Below the pieces are notes generated by a model, which worked only from the letters and a program-made list of their open reading frames with translations, did not search any database and had not been told where the DNA came from. A program made the position numbers and the translations under genes. Below are positions 12,649 through 24,745 of a stretch of 64,000 nucleotides of DNA, piece after piece. Numbering within the stretch: position 1 is the stretch's first letter; the number at the start of each line of letters is the position of its first letter. This DNA is from Brugia malayi (taxonomy: Eukaryota; Nematoda; Chromadorea; Rhabditida; Onchocercidae): the NCBI RefSeq assembly GCF_000002995.4, contig NW_025062479.1:17232721-17296720 (forward strand), given 5' to 3'.

Positions 12649-15600
12649 CAATGATTTATTGCTGTCGCGTAGCGAATACATAAGTGTGCGTAAGCAATAT
12701 TTATTTTCTCGTTTTTTTTGTTCTTTCTTAAACGTTCCATTTATTGCATGAAAGTGAAACCAGTTTAATATTCATTATCTTAATGGTCCTTATTATAGAC
12801 GATATAAAGTCTTACTATCTTTAAAAAATTTCTTTAAATCCGTAACAAAATTAAGACTTTATTTTAAATCACCTAATTGCAGTTAGCGGAAATTCCTTCT
12901 CCAATGCTAGTCGGAATTCAATTTGGCTTAGACTCAGTTACCAATCATTTCTTTGTTGCTTTTGCCAGAAATATCAGCTTAGCGACCACAGTTTTTGTTC
13001 TTTTTGCTCAAACACTTATCCATCCCATAATATCCCACTTAGCAATCTAGTTTCTGTAATAATTCCAATGCTAGAACATTCTAGATTCTCTCATATAGCT
13101 TTTAGCTGTTCAAGAATTCTTTAGGTCGCTTTGACGGTTGCTATTTATTGTCGATCATCTCTCATGATAGAATTTAAGTTATTATAAAGGAGCTTTTTGA
13201 CAGTGATGATTTTCCAAAATTTTCAGTTAAAACTCTTCTTATAAACTCATAGCTTTCTCATTCAATATCGTAGCCTTTAACGATTGCAAGATATTTCCTT
13301 TAAAACAACAAAACAGGTAATTCAGTTTTCGGATATCTGGTGAATGCATTACGACAAAGCTATTCTAGAATTCTCTTCACGTGTTAGCAGTGGTAATCAA
13401 AATGTACTGTTGTCTGACAAGCATTATTGATGGGTTGCTCCTTTACATAGCCCTTAGCTTGAGTACTGACAACTTGCGGTCATTCATATACATGGTTAGG
13501 AGTACAGTAGCTTCTCCTTCGCACAGTTACCTACTTTTTTGCGGTAAAAAATGTATCGCGTGGGACAGACGTGTTGCATCACGACCCAGCTATCTTATGA
13601 CACTGAATCTCAGATTGAAGCGGACATGTGTTAGATTAGGCATGGGGTCGAAGAGTCGGTCTTTAGGTGCGGGCAGAGTCGAGAAATCGGGGCGGCCGTT
13701 GGAGGATAGTTCCGGTAGCCGGCAGGACAGAACCCGTCACAGGAAGAGCAACAACACTCCGAAAAAGGCTGTTACCGGTTATTCCTCTAAAGTTGTGTCC
13801 TCTAAGAGGGTAGTCTACCGCTCGTCGCCGTTACGAAAATCAAAACCATCACCGGTCAACGAACTTGATATATTGGCATTAAGTCAAAAAGAACAGCAGT
13901 CTAAGTCAGGTTAGATATTAATTCACAGATCATGCTTTCTAATATCTTTCTGTGCAATTTCTGGTTTGTGCATGTATGTTTGAATTAAAGAGAATCAGGA
14001 CTAACGCATAAAAGGTTAAAAACTGCATCTTTATCATTATATTTCAACATATAAGGTTTGATGATATTTTTATATATTAGAATGCCAAAACTGTCCAGTA
14101 CAGCTTCCGTGGTACGTGATTTCATATAGGCACAGGAGGTTAGAAATTGTTGATTAATAAGTTAGAGTTTCTTTGCCTTTCCTTGTTGCTTTATTTTGAT
14201 TGCTGCTACGGTTCTTTTGAGAAGCAGTTTAAGATAAATACTAATGCTTTTCTCGACGAAAGCGTTTTCACTTTCAGTAGTAAACATCTCTAAATTAGTA
14301 GTTTATGAAGTGGCGATAGAACATTGAGCAGCTGATTTAAGTGGCTGTATTGGTTTTGGGATTTTAAGATACTGTTATCAGTAAAAGATTAAATTTAGGA
14401 AGATCTAAGAAATACTAATTATTTCCAAATTAAAGCTTCACTTTATATCTTCTAAGTTGATCACTACAGATATTCTAGTATTTTATTAGTCTGAGTTACA
14501 TAACCTTGCAAAAAAAAGGTGACATGTTAATCGTTAAACTAAACGTTCTTAATGTAATTGTTTCCAGGAAACCGTGGAAAAGATGGCACTCATGTAAGTG
14601 GTTCTTCTGTTTATCTTGATTAGCGACATCTTTTTTGTTTTTTTTAACAGTTGCGTTAAGAGAAAGCGCGCTGTTTTTAGAATATCATAATAAAGGTTAC
14701 AAAAGGCGGTATCAGAAGTAGAGATAATAAGCGAAGTTTAGAAATTCATTTAGATCTAAAGTATAGATTTTTGTAGTTTTCTTACTGCCATTTCATTGCC
14801 TCCTAATATTAACGATTAATAATACCAAAACAATAAAACTTGAGGTTGTAGGCTTATTAAGATTAAAAAACTTTCTATAATGTCTAATCTGGTTCATGAA
14901 ATGAACTGAATTTGCAGCCTATTTTCTGAGTCTTCTTTCACATTGTTTCATTCAACTGCATCTAAGGCAAGTTTCCTTCTCTAAAAACCACGCTCTTTGA
15001 AATAACGTGAAGTTCTTGTTGAGATAATGAAACACATTGCTACAATTTTACAAATGACTTGCCATCAACTGTTGTGGGGCTCAAGAGCAGTCCATGGTTG
15101 CTGAGTAATAAAAAGGCTGTTAACAAAAGAAAAAAAAAATGTAGGATTCATGTGAATAGTTCTATCTGTACAGAAATTTAGTTCTTAGCTCAAATAGTTT
15201 AACAAATTTCTAGAATCGTTCTGAAAGAATGCAGTATCGTCAGTTTGCTGGCATAATGGATAGGCGTGGATTTTTGGGCTCAAGAAACAGGTAAGCTCCA
15301 TTTGCGTAGATATATGGACTTATTATAAGAATAATGAAGAAATTTTACTGCGCTTATTGATTTCTTTTTGTTTTCCACCACTTTTTCTATTTCAGTGGAT
15401 TTGGAATGAGGCAAGGGTAAGTGTGGACGATTGGTGACATTTCGGTATATATAATGTCACATATTTGAGAGGGAGAGCCCCAAATCAGAATCGTTGCTTG
15501 TTTTTGTTTTTTGCTAACGTTGCTGAAAGAGAGCCGTTTTGACCAAGTTTGTGGCTTCATATATATATGTATGTTCGCCGAAGGTTGGTTAGAAAATAAA

Positions 15601-15814
15601 TATTATTTACAGAATGGAATATCGTCGCACTCCGATGTATCCGCTGCGACGCGGCATTGGAGGAGGCGACTTGGCCGATCAGCGTACATACTACGGTTAT
15701 TTTTCTTTATTTCTTTGAAATTTAAAGGTTGATCAACTTCTTGTAGAAACTTCAAATAATCATTAAGAATTACTTCTCTTTATTAACAGTTCTAAAATTC
15801 CTATACTATCAGAA
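12649..15814. other. Spacer between the arms of the large inverted repeat
   Basis: Single-copy 3.17 kb between the arms. It carries exons 1 to 5 of the Barentsz-like gene (13642-15695, + strand). The stretch 12649-13641 has no supported exon and presumably contains that gene's promoter and any 5' untranslated exon. GC content rises locally at about 13610-13860, where exon 1 lies. Confidence 0.75.
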
Positions 15815-17562
15815 GTCTTAGTGATTAAGATAAGAAATATATTTCGTGTTCTTTCAAGATTTTGGATATTAGATATGTTTCCTTATCCTTTTTAAGCAAT
15901 ATATTTGTTATTTAGTTAGAAAGTCTTCCACAAGATTATTTGACAAGATATTTTTGCAGGGCGTAATAGTCGTCAGTCATATCAGCGAGGGAATGAGCAG
16001 AACAAATCAACAAACGATGAAGAGAAGCCGGTGATGAATCTGTTCGATCCGTGTAAAGTTCCTACAGGACGCTCTTATTTTACGGTAATCCTTCCCACAC
16101 AAAGGCTACCAGTATTTCTAAACGAGCTACATATTATGCAGTGGTAAATATTGGTGAACTTCAGAGAGTATATATATATATATATACTCTATCTTTCGTG
16201 TGACATCGGATGATGTGATGCAGTGTTACTAAGATGTCTGTCTCACTTTATCAAACTGGGAAGTACAAATAAGATAGCCCACCAAATAACGCTTCTTCAA
16301 ATTTAGCTCTGTTCTAATATTTCTTCATTATTCTCCTGGAGATTGTCTGTTGCATTCATTCTGATTTTAAAGCATGATGATCGAGCTACAAAATCAGTGC
16401 GCATATCTCGGTCAAGATACTCGGCTTTTACTGATAGTGGTTGGCAATCGCTACCAGTTGGTTGGCGCAATGTTCGAAAGGTATTTTTTATAAATTTATC
16501 CCGGTTTACAACAAGATTTTTCTCTTTTAATTCATCAAATACAATTTCATGCTATTTCAAATGCAAAATATGTTGTTCTTAATTATATAATTATTTTTTT
16601 TTTTCCATTTTATGGTGACTGAGATATTTTCTCTACTGTATGTTTACCGACCGCACGATTGGATCGGTGACACATCTCAAATTGTGATATCCGTTATATT
16701 AAGAAATTTTTTTCTGATGTCTTTGAATTTTGACTTAACTCTACTTCATGTTATGTTGCATGTGTGGGAGTTTTGAGCTTTTGAATATGAGGACTTTCAC
16801 ATAGACTACTGAACAAATTTAAGATAGGGTCCTCTTCTGCTAAATGCAATATATCATGCTTCCCAATAATAAAGTTATCGTGACTGATTTCTCTTCCGCA
16901 AACTTTTCATTTTATCATTTCATTTATAATTTCAGCCGTCTGAAAGGCAGTAAGCATTGTTCTATTGCTTCTAGTAGAGGATAATTTGCTTTTATCACTA
17001 TAGTTATCAGCTAAATTTGCATATTGTGATTTCAGTTACTGTATGTTATATATAATTAGTTGGCATAAGAACCGGAAATCTGTTTTATCTGTAGTCATTC
17101 TGTCACCATTTTTGGTTCAAAATGGTGCTCGTAAGACCTGTACATTTTTCGAACATTTCTCGAGTGTATTAGTAATCGCGTCTTTGTATATCGAGAATAT
17201 TAGTAATAGCATCTTTTGAGATACTTGAAATAAATATTTTCTGGTACATCGCTATTTCCCTTGTTTAATGAAAATCTTATTGTGTGTTATCATAGAAGAA
17301 AATTCCAGAGTTGATAAAAACGGAGAAATGATTTATAGATAGCTGTAGTCATGACTAGATCATCATAATCATCATACATATTTGATAATGATCATGAATT
17401 AAGGCGCGTAGGGGCGATGATGTTCTTCACGATGACATTCATGGTTCCTATCATAAAAAGCACCCTGAAAGAAATCCAGCTGATGAAGTATGGAAACATG
17501 ATATGTTTGAATGTGAAGAAAGTGAAGGAGCTGAGGTTGCACATGTTCGGGATCAATTATAG
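13642..17562 (+). CDS. CASC3: Barentsz/CASC3 (MLN51)-like exon junction complex protein
   Basis: Eight-exon model with matching phases: 13642-13909, 14568-14593, 15214-15290, 15396-15416, 15613-15695, 15960-16084, 16373-16480 and 17404-17562; 288 residues. The N-terminal part is basic and Ser/Arg-rich (KSRSLGAGRV, GSRQDRTRHRKS), then Gly/Arg-rich (RRGFLGSRNR, RRGIGGGD). The C-terminal part shows both halves of a Btz (SELOR) signature: KVPTGRSYFTHDDR, resembling the V-P-x-x-G-x-F-Y-x-HDDR of the family, and DEVWKHDMFECEESE, resembling the W-x-HD-x-F-x-x-x-E end. Family members bind eIF4A3 and RNA in the exon junction complex and act in mRNA localisation and decay. The insert between the two halves is longer than usual, and a second HDD (VLHDDIHGSY) precedes the second half. 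Exons 6 to 8 lie in the right inverted-repeat arm and are duplicated in the left arm. The acceptors of exons 7 (TTTTAAAG) and 8 (ATTAAG) are weak. Family assignment is by motif memory. Confidence 0.62.
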
Positions 17563-19409
17563 ATTACTCTGATTTTGGTTTATTTATCTCTGCTATGCTC
17601 GTATGTTTTTATTCATTTGTTGAAGTTTGTGCTTCTAATGATATTTATACAACGATTATTGCATTTAATGCATTTAATACAATATCAAGAAATCTTATTT
17701 TTATATCTGGTTGACTTTGTTACTCAACACAAACGTATGCAGAAAGAACTGTAAAGTAGCAGTTGAATAAGAATGAATTTATTACTTTTAAATTTCAAAT
17801 CAAGAAACATTTTTTGCTACTGCTTTGATAAAGTTTTTATGAAAGATACAGTGTTTCTTCAATTTGAAAATAGCTTCTTTAAATTGAGATATCACTGTCC
17901 GCGTGATTTGTATGTGCAGTAGTTGGCATTGGATTTCTTGAACGACTAACATTCCGAAGTTTCATAATATAATGACGATATTATATTGTTGTGAAATACT
18001 TCCCCTCCCCACCCAAAAAAAAAAAAAAAGAAGCCAGAACAAAAACTGTACGAAAATGTCGAAGTTATGTTCAAAAAGATGAAGACGCTATTGGCTCATT
18101 TAGAAAATTGAAGTTCAACTGGGTTTAGTGTAGAATAAAGGAGAAAAATGAGAAAATAAAGAAAAAAGAAACATAAGAATGAAAGAAATCCTAAGAATTT
18201 TCGAAAAGTGTAAACTCTTACAATGAAAGCATTAAAATGACGAAGTTAATCTGACTAAAAGCCATTTCTGTACGGTTCATGGTGACTAAGTGACTTCGAT
18301 GAACATCTGGTAACTAAACTAATTCTGGCTGCATTTCTTCTGATTCTGTCCATTGAAATCATACAATCAACAAAATTGATTGTGGATACGTTCTTCACAT
18401 TCAATTATTTTTATTTAGGCTCTTTGAGTATTTTGCAGTTTATTTAAGCTTTTTCTAAGCATTTCGGTTTAAACGAAGAGGAAGAAATACTGGGACTGAA
18501 AGCTGAAGTTATCAAGTGTCATGTGCTGAATGGACAGGATTTTTGTGCAGATTCGCAGTACTTTTTTCGAGATAAGTCATTAAATGGCAGTACGCTTGTC
18601 AATATCATTCATATACTTAAATAGTAGTGTCTACATATGTCGGACACCTACAATTTCAAGTGTTAGTTAGGTTAGTCTTCATATTCGAATATGTCATTTA
18701 TACGAACTATTTGTACAATATTCGAAACAAATTTTCGGGTAATTCTTTTCCACTTAGCTTTCATGGTTAACACTTCATTACTCTACCCAAAAATTTCGTG
18801 TTATTGAATTTAAGAAACACATTCATTTCATTGTTATCTCGTATTCATTTGGCAAGTTTAACAAATCAATGATAATCTTACCTCAAAGCCCATATAATTC
18901 TCATAAGTTAGTGCCTTATTGCAGCAACAGAGTGTAAATAATAAGGAACAAATTCTTTTAAAAAAAAAGCAAGCTAAAGAAAATTAAATTTTCAGGGAAA
19001 AAAGTCAAAAATGAGAAAACATCTTTTCAAACTTTTTCACTACAGTCTTCACAACAAAAGTGACAGTTTTTCTCTTTTTCGAACTCGCCCGCCACTTTTG
19101 TTGATCTTATTTGAGGGATTTCATTTAAATATTGCGAGTAGCAATCCATTAACAGCAAAAAGCCCTAATAAATTATAATCAATTGTAGTCTTTCATGAAC
19201 ATCAAAATTTCAAACATTATTACTTCTTTACTTTTCATTCTTCTCTCTTGACGTATTTAGTTCTTAATGAGAAGGGAGTACTATTTCATGAAATGATAAC
19301 TCTTATAGAAGAGATGTCTCATCCGACCCGATAATTTGCTTAGATGTTCAAATTCGACAATAAAGTAATTTAACAAGAACTTATTGATATTTTCAATAAA
19401 TGATTTAAG
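15815..19409. repeat. Right arm of 3.6-kb inverted repeat
   Basis: Reverse complement of 9056-12648, differing only in two homopolymer lengths in the parts compared. It contains the last three exons of the intact Barentsz-like gene, then about 1.85 kb that includes a copy of the 5' exons of the small secreted-protein gene. The outer match ends at 19409, where GC-richer unrelated sequence begins. Confidence 0.93.
18310..18557 (+). pseudogene. 5' fragment of the small secreted-protein gene (right-arm copy)
   Basis: The leader-like segment (18310-18381) and the exon at 18460-18557 are mirror copies of 10155-10084 and 10005-9908. The two 3' exons of that gene lie outside the repeat on the left flank and have no counterpart to the right of 19409, so this copy has lost its end. 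The frame through 18557 is open. If the donor is not used it reads on to a stop at about 18620. Confidence 0.35.
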
Positions 19410-21241
19410 GGAGCTATTTCCCTAATTTCTAGAACAATTGAATGAGGTAAGTTGTGCGCAAAAGCAACACTCCCGATTGATTGATGCGACCGCCGATCGG
19501 CAGTGAGTGTCATGTGGTCTCATATTGTCAGACTGAAATGCATAAATTGTGTAACGAGTGCACGCTGCGTGACATCGATCAGCTGCACTTCATTCGTCAG
19601 CATGCTGTTCGAATAACAGTGGTGGCGAGAAGAAGCAGTCCGCTAAAAGTGACACACACGTGCTTCACTTCGATCTCAAGCATGCATTTTTTATATCTGT
19701 GCTTTGTGACTGACGACGCATCTGTGTTGTATACTTTTTGCTTCCCGCAACATCACGTTTCAACGCCTAAACGCTGCACTTCGAGTGACTTATCGCTTGC
19801 CACATTCCACTTTTCTGTTTATTCATGCAATGGTAAGTTGGGCTTATTGATTGGCTTGTAATTCGGAATGACGTGGTGTGTGACATCGGACGCGTAACGT
19901 ATTGCATGTGGTACAGAAATTAAAATAAAAACCATACAGAATGGAATTCACCTTCCACTTACATTTCCGGAGACATTGTCTATCCTATATGAATGAAATA
20001 AGATGATGATGACGATAAGTTGGCTAATTCCTATAGCCTGCCCATTCATTATCTTAGTATCCTAGGAAGAGTGCCGGTCTTTTAAGCATTCACTTGAACC
20101 CGTTGATTAGACTACTACTGCGATGAAATGCAGAATTCATGGGAATTCGAGAGCTATTTATATGTGTTTTCGAATGTCTTCGTTTAATAGATGTATAGAA
20201 AGAAAGCATTAAGAAGCAACCAACAAATAATTTTCTGATGAACGATTAACGAACGATCACATTAACAAACTGTTATTCTATAACAGTGGTTTAACTTTTC
20301 CAAAAATCGATTATAACTGTCCGCATTTGATTACTTAACAGTAATCAGAGTGACAGTTTCATTGTGCCTTTATAAAGAAACCTAAGGAAACTGATTAACT
20401 GCCCCCTTCCCACACAAAGGTCAAGTTGGACAAATGTGCTTTTGATGTTGTCCCTCCTGTCTATCCTCCGATCAACTTTTATACGTAATGATAGTAAGCA
20501 TCATTATCAGTATAATCATCACGAGACATTATTCCCATAATTGTCACCAACCTGTTATTGCACTCTCAGCGTGATTTATTTCCAGGAAGGATGGCCCATT
20601 TTCCCCTTCAATTCGAAATGGGCGGTATGTTGTGATCACAACCGAAATATTATTGCTGTCAGCTGACAATGAATGCACTTCCTTCTCTCGTCTCTTTAGT
20701 TGTTGTCCGAATAGAATGAGGAGCTGAATCGAATTTGGAGTGGGCATATCAATCTGTCCCACCTCGTCTTATTTAAGCTTAAGTCTAAGTCTAGCCTTTC
20801 ACATTCCAAACTGATATTTCTTCCTTTCTTTTCGCATCATCATATTCAAATGATTCCTTTCATTCAAAAACTTTTCAGCAAGAAGTTCACATCATTTATT
20901 CATATTCAGATATTCAAATAGTCGCTTTCATTCAAAACATATTTGTATTTCCCACCAACTTTGTTCGTTATTCTTTGTTTGCAAGGTTAATTAGGTACTT
21001 TCCGATTCTGTCATTCCCTTTCTCTAATTCCGAATTATTGTGATCTGTAAACTCCGTACTATACTGTTTCACTTCCTGTTTTTGCCAATATTTGCATTAG
21101 AAATTGCAGACAAACACTGGCAGTAAAACGACATATGTTTGTTTACTATCGCTCTTATTATCAAATTTTAGTAAATTTGCAGCATATATAGAAAGGAGAC
21201 GCTAATTTGTGTCACAATTTGTCATAATAGTTCTTCTCTTC
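19410..21241. other. Intergenic block, GC-richer at 19.45-19.85 kb
   Basis: Immediately right of the repeat boundary, 19440-19840 is clearly less AT-rich than its surroundings. It holds a plus-strand open frame of about 126 codons (19481-19861) with several Cys and His but no motif I recognise. A near-perfect donor (ATG then GTAAGT) occurs at about 19830 and another (GAG then GTAAGT) at about 19446. This could be a 5' exon or untranslated leader of a gene, possibly of the carbonic anhydrase downstream. A minus-strand open frame at 20544-20762 has no identifiable family. Nothing else is supported before 21241. Confidence 0.35.
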
Positions 21242-24200
21242 ATGTGTCCAAGTAAGCCTTTATGTAAATTCATGCCTGTAAATTTTTTGTATCCATATAG
21301 AATTTCAAATAAATCCTGACTGGGACGATTATAGTTATTGATTGGGTGATTATAATTATTGATCTTTCGGTAGAAATTCGGGTTTTGGAATTTCTTGATT
21401 GTTATTTAAACAACATTAGTTTATTTCAGTGAATTGGGATTATGATGAAGAGAGTGAATGTGGTGAGTTTTTTACAAGTTTGTGATGAATTCTTTAATGA
21501 TTTTTTTCTGATTCCATAAGGCTTTGACGAAAATAAGATTTTTAATTAATAAAGAAAATTTTTCAACGGATTAGAAGATTCGCCAACATATTATCAGATT
21601 CCGGAACTGTCATGTATATTATAAGATTCCTAATATTCTACAAATTCAAAAACAACCACTTGAGAATTATAACACAGATTTGAAAAGAGAGGTAAACTTC
21701 AAAATTATAATATGCTGAAAAGCAGCGAATTCTAGAAATGAACTCTTCAATAAATCCCGAATTTTGCTTTTTTGCTTTTTTTACAATTTTATTCTTTTTA
21801 TATTCCGATTGATCAGTCATGTAATTAGAAGATACACTGTTTCTCTTTATTTTGTTCTAATTATCCTACCTTTCTAATTATTCTAGGACCAAAATATTGG
21901 CCAAATGCTGATGGTCGTAATCAGTCACCGATAAATCTGGATTTATGTCTGATGAAATATAATACAATGGAACCGCTTAAGTTTCTGAATTATGATGTGA
22001 AATTTAAAGGTGAAATTGTCAATAATGGACATTCTGGTAAATTTTTTCCAAATTTTCTTTTTTTGAATGAATAAAAACCGATCGTCTTTTTGCGATTGGT
22101 GTTATTGTTCCTGGGGGATATTTGATTACAGTAGATATCTCATAAAGAATTAGGGCGTTCAAGACAGAACTGACGCCGTTCCTTGCCTATGGTATTGCTG
22201 AGATATTTTATATCTTACGTATGAAACTTGGACTGCCATACGGAGTACTAGAAATCATGACTAAATTGGTAAGTAGTAATGTCTTGAATGGAGAGTGTAT
22301 TATGATTCTATTTGATACACAGATCTGTTATCTATGGGACCATTGAACTGTCTGGATACTTCATCTTCAGTGATTAAACTGCTTCCTTGTTCATCTCTGT
22401 TTCATAATTAAATGTATAAATTAGACACACATAGAACTGTTGACTAAGTTGGTCTTTTAAGCGAAGTAGACCAGGAATAGCATATTTATAAAATCAAATT
22501 ACCTCAGAAGATTTTTTTGAAGTATTTACAAGTTTAAAAATCTTTTTACATGTTAGTTTTATCAAAAAAAGAAATTTTGTTTTGTTTCTAAGTAACGATT
22601 TTTTAGTGCAAGTAAAACCTCACTGTATAAGTAATGTGCCAGAAATTCGAGGTGGCGGTTTTGACCAAACTTATCGTTTGGTACAGTATCATTTCCACTG
22701 GGGATTACATGATAATGAAGGTAGGCACAATAATTTTATCCAGATCGTTTCATTATTCGTTAATGAATTGAACCAATTACTTGACTTGGGTTGGGAAAGT
22801 TGTATTAGGTAAACTTCTGCTGTGATGAGATTCAGTTAAGCTATGAGTTGCACTCTTCTACACTTTTTTTAGTAGTGTTGTAGTTTTCAAAAGGGCAACT
22901 CGGAAATCGTATGTGAAGATCGATCGAATCCAGCTCATCTCTTTTTTTCCGTCACATTGTTAACAGCATTAAAAATGCGTCTGAATGTTTTCTTTAGGTT
23001 CCGAACACACTTTAGCTGGCCTACATTATCCGGCAGAGCTACATCTTGTGCATGAAGGTCTTGCAAACCCCAACAAACTAGCCGTTGTTGGTGTCTTCCT
23101 TGTTCTTGGTGATGATGACAACGCTTTATCTCAAGAATGCAGCGTCCTCAATAAAATAATCGATCCAGGTTAGCTTTTAATTATTATTGATTATTGCTTG
23201 ATAGCTACTATTCTTAGTTAAAGAAGGAATTTATCCATTCAAAGTTTAATGAATTTTGGGAAAGTGTCGAAAGAATGTACGGACTTTGCATAGTTTTAAA
23301 TTTCTTATTGTTGCATTCGACAAATATTTCTTTTTATTTTAGGGTTTTTGCAGTTCCTTACTGTCATATTTCAACTTGCTAACATCTAATACTGATTTCT
23401 TGACTTATTAGGATTTTTTGAAACACTTTCACTCCTTATTTCTCTTTTGCGGTGTTTCCTATAATTTCTGGATCTCTAGATAGATTGCAAATACTTTTGA
23501 ATCCTCCAGTATCGCGGGAAATACATCACTTTACGAATCTGAAGCAAGGTTAAGATCTAAAAACGGTTCGATTTAAGAATCCAAAGCTTCAAATTTCATT
23601 TGAACTGTTCCACGTATTCATATTCATAATCATGCTTAGAGTTTGAGTCAGCTTATTTAATGAATTCAACCTTTTTTGGATGGTACTGCTCGTATTAGTA
23701 CTTTCCTTATGACTATTTCCTTAGATCTATGAACCACTGCTTATCAAAACTGGATATTTTGTTAAGCATTTTAAAATGTATTATTCTTTATTAAAAGTTG
23801 AAACATAAATAACTCTTCAAGATAAATCTATTTGAAACTTACGAAAAAAATTATTTATTAAAAACTGCTGAAAATTCTAATTCCTCTGCAATTATTACAT
23901 TTGTTGAGAAAATTTCGATTTTTATTTGCAGCACAAAGTGAACAAATACAAGGAATCCTTTTGGATGATAAGTTGCCAAAAAATAGAAAATCATTTTGGC
24001 GATATATGGGATCTTTGACCACGCCGCCATGCTCTGAAGTTGTTACATGGACAATTTTCACTGAACCCATTGTTGTCACCAAATCTCAGGTGCTTTTTTT
24101 CTTTTCATTGTTTTTTTTCGTAATTTTCTTCCTATTTATGGACTTTTATTTTTATTGTTTTCATACCAAAAATTCATCATTATGAAATTTGAGTAGCAAG

Positions 24201-24745
24201 TATCCGCACAGTAGGGCGGCATTTTATTCTTTTTTTCGTGACTGATTTTTAGTTCGTGTCATTGAATAATTGCTCTAAAAATAGTATGCACCATTTTAAT
24301 TTTGTCTTAATTTGTTGACTTAGATCATGTCCCAGTCACATTCTACAGTTATTACTTTTCCGTTCTCCTCTCTAAAATGATTGAGAGTTTTTATCTTCTT
24401 GTAAGTATATTAATTTGAAAATTTAATTTATCAGAAAAGTCAGGGATTTATTTCTGAAATAAAGTGTCAGAAGTGATAGTTGCTTTAGACAAATTTCTCA
24501 TAAATTATTGTATAAGTATTGATGTACTTACTAATTATGATTGCGCTTTAATCATTCTTTAAATAATTCTTGGAAGGCTTCCAAGAAACTATTTAAACAT
24601 TTTCCGGAAACACTGTAATGCTTCTGCTTTTCAGCTTGCACTCTTCCGAAGTTTGCACGACAAAACAGGACAAATAATGAAAAAGAATTTCCGTCCAATA
24701 CAAAAACTCTACCAGCGCGAAATACAGTTTATAGTAACTGCCTGA
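21242..24745 (+). CDS. Alpha-class carbonic anhydrase
   Basis: Seven exons with consistent phases: 21242-21251, 21430-21462, 21887-22036, 22607-22720, 22998-23168, 23932-24089 and 24635-24745; 248 residues from the first usable ATG. It catalyses reversible CO2 hydration. All key alpha-CA residues are present: NQSPINL near residue 26, the proton-shuttle His in NNGHS (63), zinc ligands His93 and His95 in YHFHWG and His118 in ELHLVH, Glu105 in SEHT, and the Thr gate in SLTTPPC (189-190). The C-terminal NFRPIQKLYQR matches the family end. Cys14 and Cys193 sit where secreted family members form a disulphide, suggesting an exported enzyme. A hydrophobic stretch (SQFVIIVLLFMCP) is encoded in frame just upstream of and including the chosen ATG, but without its own ATG before a TAA. 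A further 5' exon may supply the real start. The residues imply an active enzyme. Confidence 0.9.

Noticed and set aside
13381..13641. In-frame extension of the first Barentsz-like exon upstream of 13642
   Set aside because: The extension reads as mixed hydrophobic residues unlike the basic low-complexity protein that follows, and base composition changes at about 13610. The ATG at 13642 is preferred, though an earlier start cannot be excluded.
24560..24590. Short palindrome around TTCTTGGAAG and CTTCCAAGAA
   Set aside because: Only 10 bp per arm with a one-base centre inside an intron; short enough to be chance in 64 kb.
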